64,000 bases of DNA from Luteipulveratus mongoliensis. GTDB taxonomy: Bacteria; Actinomycetota; Actinomycetes; Actinomycetales; Dermatophilaceae. The stretch lies in NCBI RefSeq assembly GCF_001190945.1, contig NZ_CP011112.1, forward strand, positions 3,596,001-3,660,000, given 5' to 3'. The position numbers and the translations under genes were made by a program. Numbering within the stretch: position 1 is the stretch's first letter; every line of letters starts with the position of its first letter. The notes beneath the pieces are model-generated. The model was not told the origin of the DNA. It did not search any database and was given only the letters and a program-made list of their open reading frames with translations. Positions 52,010 to 61,305 of the stretch are shown here, piece by piece.

Positions 52010-54351
52010 GCCGCGCCCGGTTCTCCGAGGGATCGCTCGCCGCGCTGGCGGTGATCGTGGCCACCTGGCCGATCACCACGCTGCTCATGGGCCAGCTGTG
52101 GTTCCGTCCCGTACTGGTGCTCGTGATGGTGGAGGCCGCGGTCGGCATGCTGTGCCGCGCACTCGGAGCGGCCCGCGCGATCATCGTCGGGGCGCAGGTG
52201 CTCGCGGTGCTCATCGGGGTGCTGCTCATCCATCTCAACGACCACCTCGGACCATCCCAGTGGGCCGACCTGCCGGGCGCGATCGGTGACCTCTTCACCG
52301 ACGCCTCCGACACCTTGTCGCGCTATGCCGCGCCCGCCCCGTCCACGCCCGGCATCGTCTTTGCCCTGTCGCTGATCGTGCCGCTCGTCGCCATCGTGGT
52401 CGACCTGCTGTCGGCCACGATGCGCATGCCTGCGCTGGCCGGCCTGCCGCTGCTCGCACTGTTCCTGCTGTCGACGTCCAACACGGGCAGCGCGCTCAAC
52501 CCGGTCTACTTCGTCGCCCTGGCGGTGGTGTGGCTGCTCATGCTCGCCCGGGGTGGGCTGCAGCTGCTGCGGCGATGGTCCTCGACCGAGGCGTACTCCC
52601 GCACTCCGGAGCGGCTCGAGGACCGTTTCGGGCTGGCCGGCTACAGCTCAGTCGCGCGCTGGATCGGGGTGGCCACAGTGCTCACCGCGCTGGTGCTCCC
52701 GGCGCTGATCCCCCACCTGCCACCTCGCTATATCTCCGATGGGCTTGCACGGTCCACCTCGGGCGGCCGCGGCGGCGTCGGGACCGTCGGCTTCTCCGAC
52801 AGTCTGAACCTGGATCAGTCGCTCCAGGACCGGAGCCAGACGCCGATCCTGCGCTACACCACCAATGACCCGACCCCGCCGCCGCTGCGCGCGCTGACGA
52901 TGTCGTCCTACTCCGGCGGCAACTGGGTCAAGGACGATCCGCGTCAGTCGAGGCCGGGCGACAACAACGACAGGCTGCCCGTCCCCGAGGGGTTGTCGGC
53001 GCAGCAGCCGCGCACGTTCTACCGCACGAGCATCTCGGCCAACGGCGTGGGTTCGCCCTATGTCGCGGTGCCCTGGCCGGTGAGCAGCGCCGACTTCGGC
53101 GACACCAACTGGACCTACGACCCGAGCTCGGCCACCCCGCGAGTCCGCGAGCGAGCCGGCAGCTACGAGGTGACCTACAGCCGGCTGCGCGCCAATGCCA
53201 GGCCGTCCAGCAGTCACGCTGCTGACCCGCCCGTACCCAGCACGATGCTCCAGCTGGACCCCAGGTCGAGGGCCCTGGTCCAGCGCACTGCCGACGGCAT
53301 CGTGTCCAGCGACGACACCGACTTCGCCAAGGCCATCAAGATCCAGGACTGGCTGCGCGACACGCAACGCTTCACCTACTCGCTCACGCTCAAGCCCGCG
53401 GTCGTCCGCAACGGCCGCTCGCTCGACCCGATCAGCAACTTCCTGGAGACCAAGCAGGGTTACTGCACGCAGTTCGCCACCTCGATGGTGATGATGGCGC
53501 GCAGCCAGGGCATTCCGGCGCGGATCGCGGTCGGCTTCCTGCCTGGGACCAAGGACACGGGGACGAGCTACCAGGTGCGCGCCTCGGATGCGCACGCCTG
53601 GCCCGAGCTGTACTTCCCCGGCATGGGCTGGACCCGGTTCGAGCCGACACCCGGACAGCGTTCTGGCAACGTCCCCGAGTATGCCTCGGGCGCGGACACC
53701 TCCAACGGGACGGCCCCTGGCCGTGAAGCCTCGGAGTCCAGCGAGCCCGCCCTGCCCTCAGGCGGACGCGAGCAGGACGCCGCGACACCCACGGGGCAGG
53801 CCAACGCCGCAGTCCATCCGCCACAGCAGGGTTGGCTGGGCAGCACGGGCTCGTGGTGGACCCTGCTGGTTCTCGCGATCGGTTCCGCCGGTGCCGTGGC
53901 TCTGCCGCTGGCAGCGCGATGGCGCCGCGAGCAGCCGCTGCGTCGGGCCACAGACTCCCGCGAGCAGGTCGAGGGCCAGTGGCATGTCCTGCAGTCGCGC
54001 CTTGACGACCTGGGAGTCGATCCGCCACGTGGACGTACGCCTCGTCAGCTGGAGCAGCACTACCGCCAGCACGCGACCCTGGGCGGTGACGGACGCGCCG
54101 CCCTGCATCGTGCGGTCCAGACGCTGGAGGCCGTTCGCTATGCCCCGCCCAGTCAGGACGCACGCTCTCTGGACCAGGACGCCGAGCGCATCCTGCGCGA
54201 TATCCGGTCGACCGCGTCCTGGCAGCTCCGCGCGACGGCCCTCTTCATCCCGCGCACCGGTCGGCGCGCGGTGCAGCAGTGGCTGCGCGATGCCGTCGGT
54301 GCGCCCGGACGCTGGATCTCCCGGCAGCTGCAGCGAGTCGGACGCGGCTAG
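52006..54351 (+). CDS. Membrane transglutaminase-like protein
   Basis: A 781-residue membrane protein. About six helices (residues 10-235) precede a large extracytoplasmic part with a transglutaminase-like core. Catalytic Cys is in KQGYCTQFATSMVMMARSQGIPARIAVGF (about residue 487), His in ASDAHAWPELYFPGMGWTRFEPTPG (about 530), and the third residue lies in the following strand. A Ser/Thr/Glu-rich linker, one more helix (about 622-645) and a cytoplasmic C-terminal DUF4129-like helical tail complete it. Third gene of the MoxR-DUF58 operon. Possible role: cell-surface protein cross-linking or peptide cleavage; substrate unknown. Confidence 0.9.
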   Translation: MSRARFSEGSLAALAVIVATWPITTLLMGQLWFRPVLVLVMVEAAVGMLCRALGAARAIIVGAQVLAVLIGVLLIHLNDHLGPSQWADLPGAIGDLFTDASDTLSRYAAPAPSTPGIVFALSLIVPLVAIVVDLLSATMRMPALAGLPLLALFLLSTSNTGSALNPVYFVALAVVWLLMLARGGLQLLRRWSSTEAYSRTPERLEDRFGLAGYSSVARWIGVATVLTALVLPALIPHLPPRYISDGLARSTSGGRGGVGTVGFSDSLNLDQSLQDRSQTPILRYTTNDPTPPPLRALTMSSYSGGNWVKDDPRQSRPGDNNDRLPVPEGLSAQQPRTFYRTSISANGVGSPYVAVPWPVSSADFGDTNWTYDPSSATPRVRERAGSYEVTYSRLRANARPSSSHAADPPVPSTMLQLDPRSRALVQRTADGIVSSDDTDFAKAIKIQDWLRDTQRFTYSLTLKPAVVRNGRSLDPISNFLETKQGYCTQFATSMVMMARSQGIPARIAVGFLPGTKDTGTSYQVRASDAHAWPELYFPGMGWTRFEPTPGQRSGNVPEYASGADTSNGTAPGREASESSEPALPSGGREQDAATPTGQANAAVHPPQQGWLGSTGSWWTLLVLAIGSAGAVALPLAARWRREQPLRRATDSREQVEGQWHVLQSRLDDLGVDPPRGRTPRQLEQHYRQHATLGGDGRAALHRAVQTLEAVRYAPPSQDARSLDQDAERILRDIRSTASWQLRATALFIPRTGRRAVQQWLRDAVGAPGRWISRQLQRVGRG

Positions 54352-54361
54352 AGGCGCACGT

Positions 54362-54400
54362 ACGACGCCCGGTCACCCATGGTGGGTGACCGGGCGTCGT
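54362..54400. terminator. Bidirectional terminator between transglutaminase gene and sigma factor gene
   Basis: A perfect 18-bp inverted repeat (54362-54379 with 54383-54400) around a three-base loop TGG. It lies 10 bases after the rightward transglutaminase gene and 16 bases after the leftward sigma factor gene. It can therefore terminate both converging transcripts. Confidence 0.9.
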
Positions 54401-54416
54401 GTGCTGCTGAGCAGTC

Positions 54417-55946
54417 CTAGTCGAGGTAGTCGCGCAGGACCTGCGAGCGGCTCGGGTGACGCAGCTTGCTCATGGTCTTGGACTCGATCTGGCGGATGCG
54501 CTCGCGCGTCACGCCGTAGACCTTGCCGATCTCATCCAGCGTCTTGGGCTGGCCGTCGGTCAGTCCGAAGCGCATCGAGACAACGCCCGCCTCGCGCTCG
54601 GACAGCGTGTCCAGGACCGAGTGCAGCTGCTCCTGCAGGAGCGTGAAGCTCACCGCATCGGCAGGTACGACGGCCTCGGAGTCCTCGATCAGGTCACCGA
54701 ACTCGGAGTCGCCGTCCTCGCCCAGCGGAGTGTGCAGGGAGATCGGCTCGCGACCGTACTTCTGGACCTCGACGACCTTCTCAGGCGTCATGTCGAGCTC
54801 CTTGGCGAGCTCCTCCGGCGTGGGCTCGCGGCCCAGGTCCTGCAGCATCTGACGCTGGACACGGGCCAGCTTGTTGATGACCTCGACCATGTGGACCGGG
54901 ATGCGGATCGTCCGCGCCTGGTCGGCCATGGCACGGGTGATCGCCTGACGGATCCACCAGGTGGCATAGGTCGAGAACTTGTAGCCCTTGGTGTAGTCGA
55001 ACTTCTCGACCGCACGGATCAGGCCCAGGTTGCCCTCCTGGATCAGGTCCAGGAAGAGCATGCCGCGGCCGGTGTAGCGCTTCGCGAGGCTGACAACCAG
55101 TCGGAGGTTGGCCTCGAGCAGGTGGTTCTTGGCGCGCTTGCCGTCCTGCGCGATCCACCACAGCTCGCGCTTGGCCTTCATCTCGATCTTCTCGCCCGAG
55201 TTGAGCTTTTCCTCGGCGAACAGACCGGCTTCGATGCGCTTGGCGAGCTCGACCTCCTGCTCGGCGTTCAGCAGGGCGACCTTGCCGATCTGCTTGAGGT
55301 AGTCCTTGACCGGGTCTGCGGTGGCGCCTGCGGTGACGACCTGCTGCGCGGGAGCATCGGCGTCGTCGTCCTGGCGGATCACGAAGCCGCCGGTCTCCGA
55401 CTCTTCCTTCTCAGCGGCTTCCTTCGACGGAGTCTCGCTGTCCTCCGACTCCTCGCCGTCGGCGACCGCGTCGCTCTCGGTCGCGGCTGCCGCAGCAGCG
55501 GCCTTCTTCGCAGCGGCGGTCGTCTGGCCCGCGGCCTTCTTGGCGGCGGCCTTGGTGGTCGCGGCTTTGGCGGTCTTCTTGGCCGGCGCCTTTGTGGCGG
55601 GCTTGTCCTCAGCCTCATCCGCCGCGGCGGTCTTCTTGGCAGCGGCCTTCTTGGTCGCCGGTCGCGTGGTCTTCTTGGCAGCTGACCGGGTCGCGGTCGC
55701 GGCGACGGCACGCTGCGCGGTGTCCGGGTCGAGCGTCACGCTGACGCCGTGCTGCTCCAGCGCACGCAGCACGGTCTTCATCCGCTTGGGCGCGATCTCG
55801 GCCGTCTCCAGTGCGTGCTTGAGCGCGAGGCTGTCGACAGACCCGTGGGTCTGACCCACCCGCATCAGCTCCTGCAGGGCAGGGTGCGCGAACTCGGCCG
55901 GGAGGGCCGGCGGGGTCTCAGCAGGGGTGTTCGACACTGATGTCAA
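54417..55946 (-). CDS. rpoD: Primary RNA polymerase sigma factor (SigA/HrdB type)
   Basis: A 509-residue housekeeping sigma-70 factor. The N-terminus has a short helical region 1.1-like part followed by about 130 residues of Lys/Ala/Thr-rich low-complexity sequence. Regions 1.2-2.4 begin [31 protein letters not shown] and include [57 protein letters not shown]. Region 3 and region 4 ([29 protein letters not shown]) are complete. TTG 55946 has GGAAGG at good spacing; GTG 55937 (MSNTPAE) is the alternative start. A consensus TATAAT lies about 153 bases upstream. Confidence 0.96.
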   Translation of the reverse strand: MTSVSNTPAETPPALPAEFAHPALQELMRVGQTHGSVDSLALKHALETAEIAPKRMKTVLRALEQHGVSVTLDPDTAQRAVAATATRSAAKKTTRPATKKAAAKKTAAADEAEDKPATKAPAKKTAKAATTKAAAKKAAGQTTAAAKKAAAAAAATESDAVADGEESEDSETPSKEAAEKEESETGGFVIRQDDDADAPAQQVVTAGATADPVKDYLKQIGKVALLNAEQEVELAKRIEAGLFAEEKLNSGEKIEMKAKRELWWIAQDGKRAKNHLLEANLRLVVSLAKRYTGRGMLFLDLIQEGNLGLIRAVEKFDYTKGYKFSTYATWWIRQAITRAMADQARTIRIPVHMVEVINKLARVQRQMLQDLGREPTPEELAKELDMTPEKVVEVQKYGREPISLHTPLGEDGDSEFGDLIEDSEAVVPADAVSFTLLQEQLHSVLDTLSEREAGVVSMRFGLTDGQPKTLDEIGKVYGVTRERIRQIESKTMSKLRHPSRSQVLRDYLD

Positions 55947-56098
55947 CGGGCTACCTTCCGGGTACGTGCGGCGTCGGGGCGCCCGAACGTGGGCACCACG
56001 ACAAGAGCCGTCGACAGGTGCGACGGCGACCGAGGTGGCGGGTTTGGAGCGGGTGTTTCGAGTGCCGAAGGGCGGTCTCCGGCGAGCGCTCCACGACC

Positions 56099-56120
56099 AT
56101 TATAAAACGGTCGGCCGACC
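56099..56120 (-). promoter_or_regulatory. Sigma factor gene promoter with palindrome
   Basis: On the minus strand a perfect TATAAT (56104-56099) is preceded four bases upstream by a perfect 12-bp palindrome GGTCGGCCGACC (56109-56120), which occupies the -10/-35 spacer. A clear -35 was not found. The palindrome could hold a regulator of the sigma gene. Confidence 0.55.
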
Positions 56121-56193
56121 TTCTTGGACCAACACCGCCACGGCGTGCCACATTCCCGCAGATCAGAGGCCGTACGACGCCCTCCAGAACAGC

Positions 56194-56574
56194 TCAGGCG
56201 GACGCCGGAGCCTTGACCGCGAGCACCGGGCAGGCCGCGTCGAGGAGGATGCGCTGGGCGTTGGATCCCAGGATCAGCTTGCCGACCGGCGTACGCCGTC
56301 GCAGGCCGATGACGATCAGCTCTGCGCCGACCTCGTCCGCGGCCGCGATGATGTCCTCCGCCGGGTCGTCGGTGTGGGTCAGCGAGCGCAGCTCGACCTC
56401 GACGCCGCTCCTGCCGGCCTCCTCGAGGAGCCGCGACACAGGCTCCTCGTCCGCCTTGCTGGCGCGGGAGTCCAGGACCAGCAGCTTGGTCGACCGCTCG
56501 GTCGCCTCCTGCACGGCGCGCTCGAGCGCGGCCTTGCCTTCCTTGGTCGCGACGTAACCCACCACGACAGTCAC
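56194..56574 (-). CDS. Universal stress protein, single UspA domain
   Basis: A 126-residue UspA-fold protein: MTVVVGYVATKEGKAALERAVQEA at the N-terminus, LLVLDSRAS, then IIAAADEVGAELIVIGLRRRTPVGKLILGSNAQRILLDAACPVLAV. The GLRRRTPVGKLILGSNAQ loop replaces the canonical G2xG9xG(S/T) with a close variant, so ATP binding is probable. It stands alone between the sigma factor promoter and metX. Role: stress-linked nucleotide-binding protein; partner unknown. Confidence 0.88.
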   Translation of the reverse strand: MTVVVGYVATKEGKAALERAVQEATERSTKLLVLDSRASKADEEPVSRLLEEAGRSGVEVELRSLTHTDDPAEDIIAAADEVGAELIVIGLRRRTPVGKLILGSNAQRILLDAACPVLAVKAPASA

Positions 56575-56639
56575 GGATGGCCTCCCTCATCAGGCAGCAG
56601 TCCAGCAGGATCGGCGCGGGTGGCCGTCCTGCCCAGACG

Positions 56640-57812
56640 CTACCGGACGTGGCGGGCCTCGCGGGCTGTCCCCGAGGACAGGGCGCGGTCCACTGCAGCG
56701 GCGACCTGATCGATCTCGATCAGGAACCCGTCGTGGCCGTAGTCGGAGTGGATCAGCTGGACCGAGCCCGAGCCGCGAGCCCGCACCAGCTGCTCGGACA
56801 GCTCGACGGGGAACAGGCGGTCTGAGTCGACGGCGATCACGTGCAGGTCGCCGGTGTAGGGCCGCAGGGCCGCAGCCAGCCCTCCCCGACCGCGACCGAT
56901 GTCGTGCGTCGACATGGACCGGGTGAGGGTGACGTAGGTGCCGGCGTCGAACCGACCGACCAGCTTGGCCGCGTGGTGGTCCAGATAGCTCTCGACGCCG
57001 AATCGGCCTCCGCGCAAAGGGTTCTCGCCGTCCTGGCCGTCTCGACCGAACCGGTCCTCGAGCTCGCTCGCGCTGCGGTAGGTCGTGTGGGCGATCCGAC
57101 GAGCGAGCCCGAGCCCGTGAGCCGGGACGACACCCTGGTCGTAGTAGTCGCCGCCGCGGTAGTCGGGGTCGTGGCTGATCGCCAGGATCTGCGCCTGGCC
57201 CCATGCGATCTGGTCGGCCGATGCTGCGCCGGTGCTGGCGACGACTGCGGCGCTGCGCACCCGCGTGGGGTAGGACGCCACCCATTCCGCCACGCGCATC
57301 CCGCCCATCGAGCCTCCGACGACCAGGCGCCAGCTCGTGATCCCGAGGAGGTCGGCGACCTGTGCCTCCACGGCGACCTGGTCGCGTACGGAGATGTTGG
57401 GGAAGCGGGATCCCCACGGTCGGCCGTCCGGCGCGAGCGAACCTGGTCCAGTCGTGCCGCGACACCCCCCGAGCACGTTGGTCGCCACGACGAAGTAGCG
57501 GGCGGTGTCGATGGCGCATCCGGGTCCGATCAACCCGGGCCACCAACCAGCGGTCGGCTGTCCTGGACCGGACGGCCCGACGACATGCGCGTCGCCGGTC
57601 AGCGCGTGCTCGATGAGGACGGCGTTGCTGGCGTCGGCATTGAGCCGACCCCACGTCTGGACGGCCACCGTCACGTCGGGCAGCGACTCACCGCTCTCGA
57701 GGGTCTGCGCGCCCAGCCGTACGCCGAACGCGTCCGGGTTGGCGTCCTCCGGCAACGAGACCAGCACACCATCGGGCAATGCGGCTGCTCGTCGATGGCC
57801 CAGCACGGTCAC
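56640..57812 (-). CDS. metX: Homoserine O-acetyltransferase MetX
   Basis: A 390-residue alpha/beta hydrolase-fold enzyme acetylating homoserine in methionine synthesis. The nucleophile Ser is in VVGGSMGGMRVAEW (about residue 161). VLIEHALTGDAHVVGPSGPGQPTAGWW is the MetX substrate loop. VIAVDSDRLFPVELSEQL holds the catalytic Asp and SDYGHDGFLIE the His. GTG 57812 is chosen because it follows the riboswitch region closely. No metY gene is adjacent, unlike many actinobacteria. The leader carries a SAM-IV-type riboswitch, so expression should fall when SAM is plentiful. Confidence 0.95.
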   Translation of the reverse strand: MTVLGHRRAAALPDGVLVSLPEDANPDAFGVRLGAQTLESGESLPDVTVAVQTWGRLNADASNAVLIEHALTGDAHVVGPSGPGQPTAGWWPGLIGPGCAIDTARYFVVATNVLGGCRGTTGPGSLAPDGRPWGSRFPNISVRDQVAVEAQVADLLGITSWRLVVGGSMGGMRVAEWVASYPTRVRSAAVVASTGAASADQIAWGQAQILAISHDPDYRGGDYYDQGVVPAHGLGLARRIAHTTYRSASELEDRFGRDGQDGENPLRGGRFGVESYLDHHAAKLVGRFDAGTYVTLTRSMSTHDIGRGRGGLAAALRPYTGDLHVIAVDSDRLFPVELSEQLVRARGSGSVQLIHSDYGHDGFLIEIDQVAAAVDRALSSGTAREARHVR

Positions 57813-57839
57813 GGCGTCGCTCCCTGGTCAGGGGCCTCG

Positions 57840-57960
57840 CAACGTGTCGGGCCCCGCGCTTGTCGAGCCTTTGTGGTTCGACCTTGTCCTCACCCGGGGC
57901 ACCCCACCGCGGTGGAGGGTTGCCGCTCAGCCAGCCGGGGCTTGGCGCTGAGACTCTTGA
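57840..57960 (-). ncRNA. SAM-IV-type riboswitch in the metX leader
   Basis: Reading the minus strand, the segment contains the conserved core of actinobacterial SAM-IV riboswitches: CTCAGCGCCAAGCCCCGGCT, then GCTGAGCGGCAACCCTCCA, CCGCGGTGGGGTGCCCCGGG and GTGAGGACAAGG. The CTCAGC/GCTGAG pair closes P2-like stem and CCCCGG/CCGGGG-type pairs support the pseudoknot. It ends about 27 bases before the metX start. Limits are approximate; family recognised from the conserved core rather than a covariance search. Confidence 0.85.
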
Positions 57961-58001
57961 CATCCACGACGGTAGCAGCGCCCCACCGACGCCCTCAATT
58001 C

Positions 58002-59078
58002 TCAGGACGCGATCTCTCGGCTGCTGGGATCGCCCTGCCCGGGCCGCAGGCCATGACTGAGCGCGTGACCGATCAGGTGGGCCAGCGAGTACGCCGGGTT
58101 GGCGTCCAGGGCCCGGTCAAGTGCCATCCCGGCCAACGCACCGCTGCCGTGCGCCCAGCACCAGTACGCCAGCAGGGTGGCCGTCCCGTCGACCCAGACA
58201 TCAGGGGTGCAAGCGACCAGCGCCTGCAGCCGGTGGGTCACCCGCCCGATCTCGACGTCCCGCTGCAACGGCGCAGCGCCGTGCGCGGCGCGCCACGCAG
58301 GACGGCCGAGCGCATCGTCCAACGCCGATCGGATCGCAGGGCTGTGCGAACGAAAGCCCAGCGCGTCAGGGGCCATCCAGCCCATCAGCTCGTCACGAAA
58401 CACCTTGTCCTGCAACGAGCAGACCGCGTCGAGCAGGGTGTCGACCGGCAGCAGGTGGACTGGCAGCGCGTCGTCATCGGTGACCAGGACAGCGGACCAG
58501 GCGACGGCGACCGCGTCGTCCTCATCGCGCTCGTCCATGGCGTCGAACGGCTGGTCGACCATCGTCAGCATCGCCTGCGCGACCAGCGGGTGTGCCAACG
58601 CGACGCTCGCCGCCAGCTCATCTCGGTCGGCGTACGGCTCGACCTCGCGGAGCACCTGCTCGGCAATGGCCCCCACCCGACTCTGCTCAGGGACCGGCTG
58701 CCACTCATCCCGCTCACACCCGCCGCACGCACACCGAGCCACGGACCACTGGCCCTCGCGGACGTGCACCTCGTGCACGCACGGCGCTCCGCTTGCCTGG
58801 CTCAGCTCACGCCTGATCGTGGCCATCAGCCGCCGCGTGTCCTCCTCGTCGTCATAACCGACCAGGTCGAACTGTCGTAGACCGACTCGACCGAGCTGGT
58901 CGACGACCAGACGGGCCGCCTCGGCCCGCCTCTCGCTGGGCGGGATGTCGATGCGCGAGATCGGACCGACGGTGCCGTCGATCGAACCGACGACGACCAC
59001 GGACCGTCTGGGGATGAACCCGAGGACGTAGGGCAGGTAGGCGACCAGCTCTCCGAGGCCGCGCAGCTTCTGATTCAT
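58002..59078 (-). CDS. DUF4192 domain protein
   Basis: A 358-residue cytoplasmic protein of the actinobacterial DUF4192 family. The N-terminal signature is LRGLGELVAYLPYVLGFIPRRSVVVVGS, followed by a middle domain containing a short Cys cluster CACGGCERDEW that could bind a metal. Near the C-terminus is LAYWCWAHGSGALAGMALDRALDANPAYSLAHLIGHALSHGL, typical of the family. Function is unknown. It is a single gene between the metX leader and the YkvA-like gene. Confidence 0.88.
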   Translation of the reverse strand: MNQKLRGLGELVAYLPYVLGFIPRRSVVVVGSIDGTVGPISRIDIPPSERRAEAARLVVDQLGRVGLRQFDLVGYDDEEDTRRLMATIRRELSQASGAPCVHEVHVREGQWSVARCACGGCERDEWQPVPEQSRVGAIAEQVLREVEPYADRDELAASVALAHPLVAQAMLTMVDQPFDAMDERDEDDAVAVAWSAVLVTDDDALPVHLLPVDTLLDAVCSLQDKVFRDELMGWMAPDALGFRSHSPAIRSALDDALGRPAWRAAHGAAPLQRDVEIGRVTHRLQALVACTPDVWVDGTATLLAYWCWAHGSGALAGMALDRALDANPAYSLAHLIGHALSHGLRPGQGDPSSREIAS

Positions 59079-59171
59079 GGACCCAGGCTTCAGCGGTCAG
59101 CACCGACCGTGAAGCCTCTCGAGACGGCCTGTGGACAGTGGGCCGTCCGTGGAAGGGGTGTGGGAAACGGC

Positions 59172-59549
59172 TCAGCGCACGGTGTGGCTGCGGACGGTCG
59201 AGGCCCGCTGCTTCTCCCAGCGCAGGAAATCGTCGGTGTCGCGCACCAGCGCGCTGGCGAACCAGGCGAGCACGACGGCGTCGTCGGCCAGGCCGACCAC
59301 CGACAGGACCGCCTCCGGCAGCAGGTCGACCGGGGAGACGATGTACGCCGCGGCGCCTGCCAGCGCGGCGAGATGCATCGGCGAGCACCCGTCGTACTCC
59401 CCCGACATGGTCGCCCTGACCATGCGCGGGATGGCAGACAGCCGGGCACCGACGGCTGGCGCTCCGGGCGCGCTGGCTGCCTTGACGGCGTTGGCCAGCT
59501 GGCGCATGGAGCCCCACTGGACCGAGCGTGGTGAACGAGGTGCGGGCAT
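59172..59549 (-). CDS. YkvA/DUF1232 family protein
   Basis: A 125-residue protein with the DUF1232 motif AALAGAAAYIVSPVDLLPEAVLSVVGLADDAVVLAWFASALV (about 67-106), a membrane-associated helical hairpin with the conserved SP-D-LP-- and G--DD residues. Function is unknown. ATG 59549 is chosen from an open frame reaching 59618. The next gene upstream (EcsC family) ends 85 bases away on the same strand. Confidence 0.82.
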   Translation of the reverse strand: MPAPRSPRSVQWGSMRQLANAVKAASAPGAPAVGARLSAIPRMVRATMSGEYDGCSPMHLAALAGAAAYIVSPVDLLPEAVLSVVGLADDAVVLAWFASALVRDTDDFLRWEKQRASTVRSHTVR

Positions 59550-59634
59550 GTTGCTCTCCTTCGTGCGGACTCCCCCGAGCCCGTAACAGAACGTCAACGA
59601 CCGAGGCGCCGCGGACATTCCGGCGCCCGGACGG

Positions 59635-60327
59635 TCACGCGGTCCGCGGCGGGAACTCCTTCTTGGCCGAGCCGGCGATCCGGTTCAGGAGGTAGACGTC
59701 CAGGCCGGCACCGATCACACCGCCCGCGACCGGGATGCCCTTGCCGAGCTTGGCGAACGCCTTGCGTCCGACCTGGCTGATGAGACGGAAGCCGACCGCC
59801 TTGTTGACGACCAGCAGCGCCGGCCCCGGCAGCCGCTGTGCCGCCAGGTTGGCGAGCCGGCCCGTGCTCACGACACCGGCCTTCTTGAGGAGGTCATCGG
59901 CGTCCGCGCCGATCAGCGCGAGGAGGACCGCTGAGCGCAGCTCGCGCTGATCGATGTCGTAACCACGGACCGAGGCCACCGCGGCTGTCATCCGCGTCGC
60001 CACGATGTAGAACTCGAGCACGTTGGCCGGGAGCGCGATCGGCAGAGTGACGAATCCGCCCAGGCCCGTGAGGAATCCGCCTGCCGCAGCGAGCTTGCGG
60101 TGGTCGCCGATGATCTCGGCGATCGCCTTGTCGGCATTGCCCTGGTGCTTGGTCATCGCGTCCTGGGCGACCTTCTTGGCCGGTTCGAACCCGGCCTTGC
60201 CGTCGAAGCCGACGTCCAGGAGCCGCTCGGCAAGGTGCATCGCAGCGTTGTCGAGAGGTCCGTCTGCCTTCTTCGGCTGGACGGCTTGGTCGGGCTTGCT
60301 CTTTCCGAGTCCGAACATGGCGCTCAT
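59635..60327 (-). CDS. EcsC family protein
   Basis: A 230-residue protein matching the EcsC family. The N-terminus is soluble (MSAMFGLGKSKPDQAVQPKKADGPLDNAAMHLAERLLDVG). It is followed by KLAAAGGFLTGLGGFVTLPIALPANVLEFYIVATRMTAAVASVRGYD and a C-terminal glycine-rich membrane segment (GKGIPVAGGVIGAGLDVYLLNRIA). Despite the name, its molecular function is unknown. ATG 60327 is well placed; the frame is open to 61314 only through the antisense of the rhodanese gene. Divergent from that gene. Confidence 0.85.
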   Translation of the reverse strand: MSAMFGLGKSKPDQAVQPKKADGPLDNAAMHLAERLLDVGFDGKAGFEPAKKVAQDAMTKHQGNADKAIAEIIGDHRKLAAAGGFLTGLGGFVTLPIALPANVLEFYIVATRMTAAVASVRGYDIDQRELRSAVLLALIGADADDLLKKAGVVSTGRLANLAAQRLPGPALLVVNKAVGFRLISQVGRKAFAKLGKGIPVAGGVIGAGLDVYLLNRIAGSAKKEFPPRTA

Positions 60328-60401
60328 CCTGCCAGTCGTATGCCGATCGCCTCCCATCCCGGAGGGTGAACCTGACCGCGAGGACCGTCCGACACCCGGC
60401 G

Positions 60402-60414
60402 TACGGTGATGCGC
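60402..60414 (+). promoter_or_regulatory. Putative -10 box for leaderless rhodanese transcript
   Basis: TACGGT (60402-60407) ends seven bases before ATG 60415, in a sequence context (GGCGTACGGTGA) identical to that before lipB (4022-4033). This supports 60415 as the start and a leaderless message. Confidence 0.45.
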
Positions 60415-61305
60415 ATGCCTGCTCCCCGCGACGAGAATCCTGCCTTCGCCGAGTACGCCCACCCCGACCGTCTGGTCTCGACGCAGTGGCTGGCCGACCG
60501 GCTTGCTGACGAGACAGCCGACCTGGTCGTGCTGGAGTCCGACGAGGACGTCTTGCTCTATGACACTGGCCACATCCCAGGTGCCTTCAAGCTCGACTGG
60601 CACACCGATCTCAACGACCCGGTGACCCGCGACTACGTCGACGGCAAGCGCTTCGCCGAGGTCATGTCCGAGCGTGGCATCGGCCGCGACACGACCGTGG
60701 TGATCTACGGAGACAAGAGCAACTGGTGGGCCGCGTACGCGCTGTGGGTGCTGAGCCTGTTCGGCCACCCGGACGTACGACTGCTCGACGGCGGCCGTGC
60801 CGCCTGGACCGCCGAAGACCGCGAGCTGACGCGCGATGCCTCGACCGCGACGCCGGCGGACTACCCCGTGACCGAGCGCGACGACCCGCCGATCCGCGCG
60901 TTCCGGGACGACGTCCTGAACCACCTCGGCAAGCCGCTCGTCGACGTCCGCTCCCCCGGTGAGTACTCCGGTGAGCTGCTGCACATGCCCGACTATCCCC
61001 AGGAGGGATCGGTCCGCGGCGGTCACATCCCCGGCGCCAAGTCGGTGCCCTGGGCGCGGGCGGCGCAGGAGGACGGCCGGTTCAGGTCGCGCGAGGAGCT
61101 CTCGTCGATCTACGAGCAGGAGCAGGGCCTGGCGACAAGTGACGACGTGGTGGCCTACTGCCGCATCGGTGAGCGGTCCTCGCACACCTGGTTCGTGCTG
61201 ACCCACCTGCTCGGCTTCGAGCACGTCCGCAACTACGACGGCTCGTGGACCGAGTGGGGCAACTCCGTCCGGGTGCCGATCGAGACCGGTGCGCCGGCGT
61301 CGTGA
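60415..61305 (+). CDS. Sulfurtransferase (thiosulfate/3-mercaptopyruvate type), two rhodanese domains
   Basis: A 296-residue enzyme that moves sulfane sulfur from a donor to thiophilic acceptors. The N-terminal inactive rhodanese domain ([32 protein letters not shown]) and the C-terminal active domain ([16 protein letters not shown]...[15 protein letters not shown]) are both complete. The catalytic Cys is in [20 protein letters not shown] 60415 is preferred over GTG 60406 and ATG 60409. It overlaps the SufE gene by four bases (GTGA 61302-61305), so the two are translated together and probably share sulfur-transfer roles. Confidence 0.94.
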   Translation: MPAPRDENPAFAEYAHPDRLVSTQWLADRLADETADLVVLESDEDVLLYDTGHIPGAFKLDWHTDLNDPVTRDYVDGKRFAEVMSERGIGRDTTVVIYGDKSNWWAAYALWVLSLFGHPDVRLLDGGRAAWTAEDRELTRDASTATPADYPVTERDDPPIRAFRDDVLNHLGKPLVDVRSPGEYSGELLHMPDYPQEGSVRGGHIPGAKSVPWARAAQEDGRFRSREELSSIYEQEQGLATSDDVVAYCRIGERSSHTWFVLTHLLGFEHVRNYDGSWTEWGNSVRVPIETGAPAS

